From C7867-006 sp035438705 (GTDB lineage Bacteria; Patescibacteriota; Minisyncoccia; Phycocordibacterales; DATDWN01), in contig DAORIV010000013.1 of the NCBI GenBank assembly GCA_035438705.1, positions 1 to 13,228 of the forward strand: 13,228 nt of DNA, read 5' to 3'. Position 1 is the stretch's first letter. Each line of letters begins with the position of its first letter. The notes under the pieces were generated by a model. The model was not told the DNA's origin and did no database searches. It saw nothing but the letters and a program-made list of their open reading frames with translations. The translations under genes and the position numbers were made by a program. Below are positions 1 through 6,619 of the stretch, one piece after another.

Positions 1-1
1 A

Positions 2-1597
2 ACAGCTACTATAGAAAAAAGAAAAATGCAGGATCAGGTCCTAGATTCTATGGAGCTAGAAAGAGAAAGGGGAATTACCATAAAGATGCAACCTGTAAGA
101 ATGAACTACTCATTTGGTGGTAATTCTTACGTTTTGAATCTTATTGATACACCAGGTCATATAGATTTTTCTTACGAGGTTTCTCGTGCTCTTAAGGCTG
201 TAGAAGGTTCGATACTTCTAGTAGATAGTACACAAGGTGTTCAGGCTCAAACTTTAACAACTCTTGGAATGGCACGTGAGGCAGGTCTTAAAATTATTCC
301 AGTTATATCCAAAATAGATTCGCCACTTGCTAGAGTTGCGGATGTTAAAGCTGAAGTAATTAAGTTGTTAGACTGTACAGAAGAAGAAATACTGTTGGTA
401 TCTGGTAGAACAGGAGAAGGGGTAGAGACTTTACTTCAAGAAATAATTAAACGAATACCCGCACCACACAAAACTGAGACAACAGAAGCTTTTAGATCAT
501 TGATTTTTGATTTTAAATATTCAACTCATAAAGGAGTTGTGGTTTTTATTCGCGTAATGAACGGTAAGGTTTCTCGTAACGAAAAACTTACTTTTAAAAT
601 ATCTGGAAGGGTATTTACTTCTATTGAAGTTGGAATATTTTCTCCAGACGAAAAACCAGTAGAATCACTCTCAGCCGGCGAGATAGGGTATATAGTAACT
701 GGTATTAAGGAACCTGGCATAGCTTCTGTAGGAGATACTGTAGCAGGTGTAAATGATTCACTGCCACCTTTAGCGGGCTATATGTCGCCTCGTCCTGTAG
801 TGTGGGCTTCTATATATCCAGAAAGTCAGGATGATTTTACGACTCTAAAACAAGCACTAGGAAAACTTAAACTTTCAGATTCATCATATACATTTGAAGA
901 AGAATCTTCGGGAGTTTTGGGTAGGGGATTTAGATGTGGATTTTTGGGAATGCTTCATTTGGAAATTATTTCAGAAAGACTTCATCGAGAGTTTAATTTA
1001 CAACTTGTTGTAACAATGCCGACTATTACTTATGAAGTTACTTATAAAAGTGGTCCTAAAGCCGGAAAGATAGAAATAATATATTCTCCATCAAATTTCC
1101 CAGATGAAGGAATTCTTTCAGAAATTAAAGAACCTTGGGTCAACTGCACTATTATCGTCCCAGTATCACATCTAGGAAATCTTATGCCACTTCTCTACGA
1201 GCATGAAGCAGAGATAGGGGAATCAGAAAACTTTGGAGAGGATAGAACAAGACTAGGACTTAGAATGCCACTTCGTGAATTAATGAGAAACTTTTTTGAT
1301 AAGTTAAAGAGTGTAACTTCAGGTTTTGCTTCCATATCATATGAAATAGAGGGTATGCGAAANNNNNNNNNNNNNNNNNNNNNNNNNNNNNNNNNNNNNN
1401 NNNNNNNNNNNNNNNNNNNNNNNNNNNNNNNNNNNNNNNNNNNNNNNNNNNNNNNNNNNNNNATGTATGGAGGAGATATTACACGTAAAATGAAACTTCG
1501 TGAGAAGCAGAAGAAGGGAAAGAAGAAGATGAAGGAACGTGGCCGGGGATCTGTCGACATACCACAGGATGTATTCCTAAAGATGTTACGTAACTAA
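2..1597 (+). CDS. lepA: Elongation factor 4 (LepA), 5'-truncated and gapped
   Basis: Ribosomal back-translocation GTPase acting on 70S ribosomes in the cytoplasm. The reading frame is open from base 2 (TATIEKRK before the first visible Met at 26), so the N-terminus with the P-loop (G1) lies upstream of the window. Counting from that Met: RGIT (G2) near 15-18, DTPGH (G3) at 41-45, SKID (G4) at 95-98 in place of the usual NKID, and a G5-like SGRTGEG. The LepA-typical GFRCGFLGMLHLEI block and the C-terminal YGGDITRKMKL tail with a basic end are clear. A run of 100 Ns interrupts the C-terminal domain; the frame is open on both sides, but compared with the E. coli protein about 76 residues are missing where the gap allows about 34. 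The family is usually about 600 residues. Identity is certain; the full sequence is not available here. Confidence 0.97.
   Translation, partial: TATIEKRKMQDQVLDSMELERERGITIKMQPVRMNYSFGGNSYVLNLIDTPGHIDFSYEVSRALKAVEGSILLVDSTQGVQAQTLTTLGMAREAGLKIIPVISKIDSPLARVADVKAEVIKLLDCTEEEILLVSGRTGEGVETLLQEIIKRIPAPHKTETTEAFRSLIFDFKYSTHKGVVVFIRVMNGKVSRNEKLTFKISGRVFTSIEVGIFSPDEKPVESLSAGEIGYIVTGIKEPGIASVGDTVAGVNDSLPPLAGYMSPRPVVWASIYPESQDDFTTLKQALGKLKLSDSSYTFEEESSGVLGRGFRCGFLGMLHLEIISERLHREFNLQLVVTMPTITYEVTYKSGPKAGKIEIIYSPSNFPDEGILSEIKEPWVNCTIIVPVSHLGNLMPLLYEHEAEIGESENFGEDRTRLGLRMPLRELMRNFFDKLKSVTSGFASISYEIEGMRXXXXXXXXXXXXXXXXXXXXXXXXXXXXXXXXXXMYGGDITRKMKLREKQKKGKKKMKERGRGSVDIPQDVFLKMLRN
1363..1462. other. Assembly gap of exactly 100 N
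   Basis: One hundred consecutive Ns inside lepA, most likely a placeholder for a scaffold join of unknown size. Sequence on either side is the same gene in the same order (SISYEIEGMR before, MYGGDITRK after). The real missing DNA is probably near 229 bases by comparison with the LepA family, a length that would also keep the frame. Confidence 0.97.
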
Positions 1598-1755
1598 AAC
1601 TTCCAAATTTCGCGATCTACTCGTTTCGTAATTAAAAATTCTCGTCACCTTACCACCTGTAAGACTCCTCACATTTTCAATTTCTCAACTTCGTATCTCA
1701 TCAAAATTATAAAAGTTTTATGTTTTTCAAAATAATTTTTTGTTGAGGTATTATA

Positions 1756-1783
1756 ACAGGAAACGGCCGGAGCAGTTTCCTGT
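1756..1783 (-). terminator. Hairpin after the 73-residue gene, possible weak terminator
   Basis: A perfect 9-bp inverted repeat (ACAGGAAAC at 1756-1764, GTTTCCTGT at 1775-1783) with a 10-nt loop lies 9 nt beyond the stop codon of the minus-strand gene at 1793. On the minus strand it is followed by TATAATACC rather than a clean U-tract, so termination is uncertain. It sits between convergent lepA and the minus-strand genes. The rest of 1598-1755 is AT-rich, with no gene seen. Confidence 0.4.
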
Positions 1784-1792
1784 CCGACCGTG

Positions 1793-2014
1793 TTAATCTA
1801 AACTAATTTCTTCAACCTTCCAAATCCGAACGACCTTATAGACCGTTTTTGATCTTGGGGGATTAAATTCTTCTCTTTCAAGAGACTTTATTTTTGATTT
1901 TGCATCATCATGATTTTCAGCTTTGAAATCAAAACAGTCTGAATCAGTTGCTAATATTTTTCCAGTTAATTGACTGGTAACTGTCCACCTAACTAGTGCT
2001 AGATAGTCTTGCAT
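1793..2014 (-). CDS. Small protein of unknown function (73 aa)
   Basis: I do not recognise a family. The start is well supported: GGAGGA lies 8 nt before the ATG on the minus strand, one of the better Shine-Dalgarno sites in the window. The product is soluble, with no membrane segment or signal peptide. It begins MQDYLALVRWTV, has a mixed charged middle (DDAKSKIKSLEREEF) and ends with a beta-like stretch (KTVYKVVRIWKVEE). It follows ruvC by 32 nt in the same direction, so cotranscription with yebC-ruvC is possible; a weak separate promoter (TTGCAA, then TAAATC 17 nt later, inside the end of ruvC) would place the RNA start next to the ribosome site. A link to recombination would be a guess from position only. 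Confidence 0.72.
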   Translation of the reverse strand: MQDYLALVRWTVTSQLTGKILATDSDCFDFKAENHDDAKSKIKSLEREEFNPPRSKTVYKVVRIWKVEEISLD

Positions 2015-2046
2015 CTGGTAATTCCTCCGATATAGATTTAATCACA

Positions 2047-2520
2047 TTATCTATGTATTGCAAAGTGGGTTAGGCCAATGGCGATGGCATCTAGTTCGTC
2101 ATCTGAGTTTGTTTTAGAATCAATTTTAATAAGTTTTCGAGTCATATCCATCATTTGTTTCTTTTGAGCACTACCGTAACCAGTTATGGCGATTTTGATT
2201 TCGTTGGGACGGTATTCAAATATTTCGAGACCAAGGGAACTTCCAGTATATAAAATAACTCCACGTGCTTCAGCAACTAAAAGTGCAGTTTTTTGGTTTC
2301 CAGCGAAGAAAAGTTTTTCAGTCACCAACTGTTCTGGTTTCCATTTCTTTATTACTTCCTTAATTCTGTCTCCAATAAGAGCTAGTCGTTCGTGGTGGGG
2401 TAGTTTGGCACTTGTTTTAAAACACTCAGAAAATAGCAAAACCTCTCTCTGATTCTTTTCTTTCTCTATTATCGCCAGTCCTAATCTTTCATATCCGGGG
2501 TCAATTGAGATTATTTTCAT
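2047..2520 (-). CDS. ruvC: Crossover junction endodeoxyribonuclease RuvC
   Basis: Resolves Holliday junctions by paired nicks after RuvAB branch migration. The RNase H-like fold is evident from IISIDPGYERLG at the N-terminus. The four expected acidic catalytic residues are present: Asp7 (in DPG), Glu68 (in VTEKLFF), and Asp141 and Asp144 in the DDELDAIAIGLTH helix. NQKTALLVAEARG and YRPNEIK are further family signatures. At 157 residues it is slightly shorter than E. coli RuvC (173), lacking only C-terminal residues. The ATG lies 2 nt after the yebC stop and has no good Shine-Dalgarno, which suggests translational coupling to yebC. ruvB lies further upstream on the same strand; ruvA is not in the window. 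Confidence 0.96.
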   Translation of the reverse strand: MKIISIDPGYERLGLAIIEKEKNQREVLLFSECFKTSAKLPHHERLALIGDRIKEVIKKWKPEQLVTEKLFFAGNQKTALLVAEARGVILYTGSSLGLEIFEYRPNEIKIAITGYGSAQKKQMMDMTRKLIKIDSKTNSDDELDAIAIGLTHFAIHR

Positions 2521-2522
2521 AT

Positions 2523-3050
2523 TTAGTCTGCGTTGGTATATACGTCCTGAACATCATCACTCTCTTCCAACTCATCAATTAGTTTAGATAGTTTCTCACC
2601 ATCCTCTTCAGAAAGAGGTACAGTTGTTGTAGGTATCCAGTCTTCTCCTATATTGTGAGTAAATGCCCATGATGCAGCGCCAACACCTGCCATACTACAG
2701 TCATGTTTAGCTAGTATGGTTTTTATTTCCTGATTAGCTCTATTTTTAGCATCAGTCAAAGACTCTATAATCATTGCACATCCTCCTGGACCATAAGCTT
2801 CATACACCACCAGTTCTGTTTCTCCTGCTTCAGAAGATTTTTTGATTGCACGTTCAATATTGTCATTTGGAACGTTAAAAGATTTTGCTTTTTCAATAGC
2901 TGCCTTAAGTCCCGGGGAAGATAGGTTACCATTAGCCTTTTTTGCTTCTACCGAAATCATTTTTACCATTTTGCCGAAAATCTTGGACTTTTGTCCGTCA
3001 GTTTTTTCTTTTTGCCTTTTTATTTTTGACCATTTGTTATGTCCTGCCAT
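2523..3050 (-). CDS. yebC: YebC/PmpR-TACO1 family protein, internally shortened
   Basis: The family is described as transcriptional regulators and, for YebC/TACO1, as a ribosome-associated factor relieving translation stalls. I chose the ATG giving MAGHNKWSKIK, the invariant family start, not the Met nine codons upstream. Visible signatures are SKIFGKMVKMI, NVPNDNIERAIKK and YEAYGPGG, and the C-terminal IPTTTVPLSEEDGEKLSKLIDELEESDDVQDVYTNAD. At 175 residues it is about 65-70 shorter than the usual 240-250: the chain runs from GVGAASWAFTHN (residues 122-133) almost straight into IPTTTV (139), skipping the middle alpha/beta domain. No frameshift is seen. It leads the yebC-ruvC unit. A possible promoter (TTGATT, 17 nt, TATCCT) ends 6 nt before the ATG, predicting a leaderless message. 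Confidence 0.93.
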   Translation of the reverse strand: MAGHNKWSKIKRQKEKTDGQKSKIFGKMVKMISVEAKKANGNLSSPGLKAAIEKAKSFNVPNDNIERAIKKSSEAGETELVVYEAYGPGGCAMIIESLTDAKNRANQEIKTILAKHDCSMAGVGAASWAFTHNIGEDWIPTTTVPLSEEDGEKLSKLIDELEESDDVQDVYTNAD

Positions 3051-3056
3051 ACAAAC

Positions 3057-3085
3057 AGGATATATAAAATAGTGCAAAGAATCAA
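3057..3085 (-). promoter_or_regulatory. Possible yebC promoter placing the RNA start at the ATG
   Basis: On the minus strand TTGATT (3080-3085) and TATCCT (3057-3062) are 17 nt apart, and the -10 ends 6 nt before the yebC ATG. Each hexamer matches consensus at about four to five of six positions. No Shine-Dalgarno is present, so a leaderless transcript is the simplest reading. Confidence 0.4.
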
Positions 3086-3086
3086 C

Positions 3087-3122
3087 TTGCCTTATTTATA
3101 CATATTGTTAAGATAAATAAGG
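3087..3122 (+). promoter_or_regulatory. Promoter for the structured RNA, inside a 10-bp inverted repeat
   Basis: TTGCCT (3087-3092) and TAAGAT (3109-3114) are separated by 16 nt, with a TG extension at 3106-3107. The expected start is G3121, where the GC-rich structured segment begins. A perfect 10-bp inverted repeat (CCTTATTTAT at 3090-3099, ATAAATAAGG at 3113-3122, 13 nt between) covers most of the promoter. It could be an operator shared with divergent yebC or a coincidence in AT-rich DNA. Confidence 0.45.
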
Positions 3123-3388
3123 ACACCCTTGTTCTTTAAGGTAATCTTGCATTTCGCAGGGTTTACGTGTTCAAGTGGGGGACTCCACTATGTCCAAGTT
3201 CCCGGCCTGTCGAGGCTCGACGATGGTCTCGTTCCATCTCAACAACCACGAGGCGTCTCGCGTGCGTCGCTGATACGCAGCGCGAAAGGTAGATCCCCAG
3301 AGGGATCGAACGGTGGACGGGGCGGCTGTCGCCCCAACCACTCAACTGTTAGACTTCATTTTAACAAAGAAGCTCTGGCAGTTTTTTT
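3121..3388 (+). ncRNA. Candidate structured non-coding RNA, about 268 nt, family unknown
   Basis: The 330-nt gap between yebC and ruvB holds a GC-rich block (about 3170-3340, well above its AT-rich surroundings) with a chain of hairpins. Stems I can pair: 3174-3178/3185-3189; 3209-3213/3217-3221; 3222-3226/3234-3238; a 9-bp stem with one bulge at 3259-3284; 6-bp stems 3292-3297/3302-3307 and 3319-3324/3330-3335. GGACA at the predicted 5' end (3121-3125) can pair with TGTCC (3191-3195). An intrinsic terminator closes it at 3344-3388, fixing the plus strand. I looked for conserved blocks of RNase P RNA, tmRNA, SRP RNA and 6S RNA and did not recognise any. Short frames through it on both strands have no ribosome site and unnatural composition, so I do not call them genes. 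Confidence 0.6.
3344..3388 (+). terminator. Intrinsic terminator of the 3121-3388 RNA
   Basis: Arms 3344-3357 and 3369-3383 pair over about 14 bp (one bulged C, two G-U pairs) around an 11-nt loop, followed by seven Ts (3382-3388). The U-tract is on the plus strand. It stops shortly before the end of convergent ruvB. Confidence 0.65.
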
Positions 3389-3406
3389 GTTGCTAAATTG
3401 GAAGTT

Positions 3407-4411
3407 TTAAAGAAGACTATTGTTATTCTTAAGTCCGAGATGTTCGTAGCCAGACGCAGTCACAACTCGTCCTCTTGGAGTTCTGTCTAGGAAACCAAGT
3501 TGTATCAAATAAGGTTCATTAAATTCTTCGATAGTCGCTTGTTCTTCAGACATTGCTGCAGCTAAAGTATTAAGTCCAACAGGACCACCATTAAATTTAT
3601 TAATTATAGTGTGTAATACATCACGGTCAGCTGGAGTAAGACCAACCTCATCTATCCCTAGTAGTTTCAAGGATTCATCTACTGACTTTTTTGTCATATC
3701 ACTTTTGTGAACTTGAGAGAAATCTCTAGCGCGTTTTAAAAGATAGTTTGCAGTTCTAGGAGTGAATCTACTTCTTTTGGCGATTTCACTTCCTGCTTCT
3801 TTGTCTAAATTAATACCCAGAATTTTAGCTGAACGAGTTATGATTTCTTGAATTTCATCATTGGTATAGAACTCAAGCTTGAAGATACCTCCAGAGAAAC
3901 GTGAACGAAGAGGGGAGGATATCATGGCGATACGAGTAGTGGCACCAATAAGTGTAAATGGCGGAAGTTCTAGCTGTATGGTGCGAGCGCTCGGTCCTTT
4001 ACCGATAATAATATCAAGAGAGCCTGATTCCATTGCAGGGTACAGAACCTCTTCAATAGTTTTGTTTAGTCTATGAATCTCATCAATAAAAAGAATGTCT
4101 CCAGGTGAAAGGTTTGTAAGTATGGAGGCAAGGTCACCAACTTTCTCTATTGCTGGACCAGAGGTAACTTTCATTTGAGCATTTATTTCTTTAGCTATAA
4201 GGTGTGATAGGGTTGTCTTTCCGAGCCCTGGGGATCCATAAAAAAGTATGTGTTCTGGTGGGTGATTTCTTTCTTTTGCAGCCGTTAGAAGTATTTGAAG
4301 ATTTTTTTTAATATTTTTCTGTCCAATATAGTCATCCCATTTAGATGGGCGTAGGGTGGTGTCTAAAAATAGTGCGTCTTTATCTGTTTCATTGCTGAGT
4401 TTTTCTTTCAT
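3407..4411 (-). CDS. ruvB: Holliday junction branch migration ATPase RuvB
   Basis: AAA+ motor of the RuvAB complex that drives branch migration before RuvC cutting. With the Met at 4409-4411 the protein has 334 residues, close to the E. coli length (336). Motifs: Walker A GSPGLGKT (59-66), Walker B LFIDEIHR (107-114), sensor 1 GATTR (156-160), the PLRSRF segment carrying the arginine finger, sensor 2 in FTPRTANYLLKRARDF, and the C-terminal winged helix with RTPRGRVVT. A start eight codons upstream (4435) is possible, but a TATAAT box (4419-4424) lies inside that extension and ends 7 nt before the chosen ATG, so the shorter form is favoured. No Shine-Dalgarno is present, which predicts a leaderless mRNA. 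The product acts with RuvC, encoded downstream on the same strand. Confidence 0.96.
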   Translation of the reverse strand: MKEKLSNETDKDALFLDTTLRPSKWDDYIGQKNIKKNLQILLTAAKERNHPPEHILFYGSPGLGKTTLSHLIAKEINAQMKVTSGPAIEKVGDLASILTNLSPGDILFIDEIHRLNKTIEEVLYPAMESGSLDIIIGKGPSARTIQLELPPFTLIGATTRIAMISSPLRSRFSGGIFKLEFYTNDEIQEIITRSAKILGINLDKEAGSEIAKRSRFTPRTANYLLKRARDFSQVHKSDMTKKSVDESLKLLGIDEVGLTPADRDVLHTIINKFNGGPVGLNTLAAAMSEEQATIEEFNEPYLIQLGFLDRTPRGRVVTASGYEHLGLKNNNSLL

Positions 4412-4418
4412 AAGTCCT

Positions 4419-4424
4419 ATTATA
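4419..4424 (-). promoter_or_regulatory. ruvB -10 box ending 7 nt before the ATG
   Basis: On the minus strand a perfect TATAAT ends 7 nt before the chosen ruvB ATG, so the transcript should begin at or within a base of the start codon. I see no good -35 at 16-18 nt. It is back to back with the plus-strand promoter at 4453-4481. Confidence 0.55.
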
Positions 4425-4452
4425 CTATAAAACACAAGTCAAAATACTACTG

Positions 4453-4481
4453 TTGACAAAGAAATTAATCTATGCTAGACT
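4453..4481 (+). promoter_or_regulatory. Strong promoter facing into the ruvB-pilB intergenic region
   Basis: Perfect TTGACA (4453-4458), 17-nt spacer, TAGACT (4476-4481) with a TG extension at 4473-4474. Predicted RNA start is around 4486-4489. No protein gene lies downstream on the plus strand before pilB, which is on the other strand, so its product should be a non-coding RNA. Confidence 0.7.
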
Positions 4482-4519
4482 TAGGGCCTAGTAGTTTTCA
4501 TTGAAATAAAGAGATTTCT

Positions 4520-4546
4520 GCTGTCATTTTTGACGGCTTTTAATTT
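4520..4546 (+). terminator. Terminator-like hairpin early in the 4486-4845 unit
   Basis: A 7-bp stem with a TTTT loop (4520-4537, one G-T pair) is followed by TTTTAATTT. It could act as an early terminator or attenuator about 55 nt after the predicted RNA start, or simply be a stem within the longer RNA. Confidence 0.4.
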
Positions 4547-4607
4547 CCAAAATATAAATCTCTAAGCAACTAAGCATTTTCATGTTTAAGAGTGTTTCCA
4601 CGAGGAC

Positions 4608-4655
4608 ATTCTGGGTATTACCTTGTGTAATATTCTGGAATTATCCTTTGTAAAA
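4608..4655 (+). repeat. Two imperfect 24-nt tandem repeats
   Basis: ATTCTGG recurs at 4608-4614 and 4632-4638, each followed by a similar run (TATTACCTTGTGTAAT and ATTATCCTTTGTAAAAT). The period is 24 nt. The repeats lie in the apical part of the predicted rod of the 4486-4845 RNA. Confidence 0.5.
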
Positions 4656-4880
4656 TACTTAGCTTTTGGTATCCATTATTAAAAGTGTTGCTTAGAGATT
4701 TATGCTTTGGAAAATACAGTAATAAACTGTGTTTTTCAAAAAACTACCAACCTCTCTGTATCCAATTATAAGTCTCAGGAGACTTAAAGCAAGGGGATTA
4801 TGCACTACATCTTATAGAATAACCCATGTCTAGGAATTTTTTTTCTATTAAATTTATTTTGTCAATTTGACGAGTGTCTA

Positions 4881-6557
4881 CTATTCTTTTTCTATATCTA
4901 CGACTCTTTTTAGTTCATCTAGTGTTGTTGTTCCATTCAAAACTTTTACTATTCCATCTTGAACCAAACTTAAAAGCTTCTGTTTTTTAGCTGCAGTTTT
5001 TATACCTCTTTCACTAGGATTATCTTTGATAGCATTTTCAATATCTTCGTTCATTATTATTGCCTCGTGAACACCTATTCTACCTTTATATCCGATAGAA
5101 TGACACACTTCACAACCTTCTGCTCTCCATACTGTATCTAGATTCAAACCTGCAATATATTCTTTGTCTTCAATTTCATTAACGATTCTTACTACATCTT
5201 CTTTGTCTCTTCCTTCCAGTGGAATTTGTTTTTTACATTTATCACAGAGTTTTCTTACTAGTCTTTGTGCCATTGCAAGGTTTATTGCCGATGAAAGGAT
5301 TTTTGGATTTACTTCAAGATCAATCAAGCGGGGGAATGTACCAGCTGCGTTGTTAGTGTGAAGCGTTGAGAAAACCAAGTGACCGGTAAGCGCAGAGTTT
5401 ACAGCAATATCTGCTGTTTCTCCGTCACGAATTTCTCCCACCATGATTACATCTGGATCTTGTCTAAGTGCAGATCTTAAACCTTCTGCGAATCCGTAAT
5501 TCTTTGCTTCGTCGGTTTGAGTTTGAACTATACCAGGCAGGTGGTATTCAATCGGATTTTCTATAGTAATTATCTTTACCTCGGGTGTATGGATCTTTCT
5601 GAGAAATGCATAAAGAGTTGTGGTTTTTCCAGAACCTGTTGGTCCTGTTATGAGTATCATTCCATTTGGTCTACTTATTTCGTGTAGTATAACATCCAAG
5701 AGTTTCTGATTAATTCCTAGTTGTTCCAGACCAACAGAAATTGAACTCGGATCAAGAACTCTTAGTACTACTGATTCAGCATAAGCTCCAGGTAAAAGGG
5801 AGGTACGGATTTCAATTTCACTATCTTTGATTTTTATACTAAATCTTCCATCTTGGGCACCACTTAGATTAAGCTTCAAGTTTGATACTAGTTTTATTCT
5901 GGAAAGAAGCAGTCTGTACGTATTTAAATCAAACTCTAGTATGTCAGTGAGAATTCCATCTAGTCTGTATCTTAGCCTTACATAACTTTCCTCAGGTTCT
6001 AGGTGGATGTCGGATGCTTTTGTGGATAAAGCACCAGCAATAATTATTTCCATTATCCTAGATATTCTGTAACTTTTCTTCATTAATAAAACTTCATTAA
6101 TAAGTTTTTTAACATCAGGAATGGTTTGAACTTGTGATAGGAAGTCGGTGATTTGTTCATTTGAAATATCTATAGCCCCAGATTTTGTTTCAAAAGAATA
6201 TGAGAGATCTTTGTATCTTTCCCACACTTTGTTTAGACTCGCGTGAGATACAAGAAAAAGATCAACTGTATAACCTTTTTCTTTTATTTTTTCTATCGCC
6301 TCCACAGTTTTAGGATTGGCAGGAGATAGCACTCCAATACTTACATGTTTATTAATTTCATTAAAAACCGCTATTTGAGCTTCTCTAGTTTCAGGTTCAG
6401 TAATTAGTCTAAGTGAATCTATGTCTAGTGGAGTAACACTTAAGTCTAGATAGGGAATACCGAGCTTAACCGACATTATTTTAGTGAGATCTTCCTCTTC
6501 TTGTTTTCGAAATTCCTCTAGTTTTTTATTTTGTTTTTCTTCGTCAAAAATAACCAT
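4881..6557 (-). CDS. pilB: Type IV pilus assembly ATPase PilB (GspE family)
   Basis: Cytoplasmic hexameric ATPase that powers pilus extension. At 558 residues it has the full family layout: an N-terminal MshEN-like region (about 25-120), KASDIHLEP at 180-188, Walker A GPTGSGKT (305-312), Asp box TIENPIEY (331-338), Walker B DPDVIMVGEIRD (367-378), His box with HLVFSTLHTN, and a four-cysteine zinc site (Cys438, Cys441, Cys482, Cys485). All key residues are present, so it should be active. T2SS GspE is a close relative; PilB is preferred because type IV pili are common in this group and no secretion genes are seen. No other pilus genes are nearby. The ATG lacks a Shine-Dalgarno and follows TATAAT by 6 nt. 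It is divergent from the lipoprotein gene across 121 bp. Confidence 0.94.
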   Translation of the reverse strand: MVIFDEEKQNKKLEEFRKQEEEDLTKIMSVKLGIPYLDLSVTPLDIDSLRLITEPETREAQIAVFNEINKHVSIGVLSPANPKTVEAIEKIKEKGYTVDLFLVSHASLNKVWERYKDLSYSFETKSGAIDISNEQITDFLSQVQTIPDVKKLINEVLLMKKSYRISRIMEIIIAGALSTKASDIHLEPEESYVRLRYRLDGILTDILEFDLNTYRLLLSRIKLVSNLKLNLSGAQDGRFSIKIKDSEIEIRTSLLPGAYAESVVLRVLDPSSISVGLEQLGINQKLLDVILHEISRPNGMILITGPTGSGKTTTLYAFLRKIHTPEVKIITIENPIEYHLPGIVQTQTDEAKNYGFAEGLRSALRQDPDVIMVGEIRDGETADIAVNSALTGHLVFSTLHTNNAAGTFPRLIDLEVNPKILSSAINLAMAQRLVRKLCDKCKKQIPLEGRDKEDVVRIVNEIEDKEYIAGLNLDTVWRAEGCEVCHSIGYKGRIGVHEAIIMNEDIENAIKDNPSERGIKTAAKKQKLLSLVQDGIVKVLNGTTTLDELKRVVDIEKE

Positions 6558-6563
6558 AAATAC

Positions 6564-6569
6564 ATTATA
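6564..6569 (-). promoter_or_regulatory. pilB -10 box ending 6 nt before the ATG
   Basis: A perfect TATAAT on the minus strand ends 6 nt before the pilB ATG, so transcription should begin on the A of the start codon. No clear -35 is visible. Confidence 0.6.
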
Positions 6570-6619
6570 TGTTAAATATGGCTAATATAAAATACATTTA
6601 TCCCAATATAAATAAGGTT

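Larger units (their letters stand above)
4486..4845 (+). ncRNA. Candidate structured non-coding RNA, about 355 nt, family unknown
   Basis: The 469-nt gap between ruvB and pilB has no gene but has a strong plus-strand promoter, extensive pairing and a T-run (4837-4844) at its end. Long-range stems: CCTAG (4487-4491) with CTAGG (4830-4834), joining both ends; GTAGTTTT (4491-4498, sharing one base with the first) with AAAACTAC (4740-4747); a 24-nt arm at 4547-4570 with 4687-4710 (22 of 24 paired); 4570-4580 with 4652-4662 (10 of 11); apical stem 4613-4621/4627-4635. Local hairpins: 4520-4537, 4706-4740 (15 bp) and 4770-4785 (7 bp). Some stems overlap and would be alternatives. The rod shape recalls 6S RNA, but the length and extra hairpins do not fit well; no RNase P, tmRNA or SRP signature was recognised. 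The 4520-4537 hairpin followed by TTTTAATTT could end a shorter transcript of about 60 nt. Confidence 0.55.

Noticed and set aside
1587..1596. Palindrome GTTACGTAAC at the end of lepA
   Set aside because: Short, within coding sequence and expected now and then by chance.
3121..3388. Assignment of the GC-rich block as tmRNA, RNase P or SRP RNA
   Set aside because: No tRNA-like T-arm with acceptor, no tag frame with a proper end, no GAGGAAAGTCC/ACAGAA blocks and no SRP GGAAG-type tetraloop motif were found by eye. The NKEALAV reading near the terminator looks tag-like but is inside the terminator stem.
3129..3410. Frames of 93 (plus) and 60 (minus) codons through the GC-rich block
   Set aside because: Composition reflects hairpin structure, there is no Shine-Dalgarno or leaderless promoter at the starts, and the plus frame runs through a terminator hairpin.
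4486..4845. Retron or CRISPR-related RNA
   Set aside because: Long a1/a2-like arms are present, but there is no reverse transcriptase, Cas gene or repeat-spacer array nearby.
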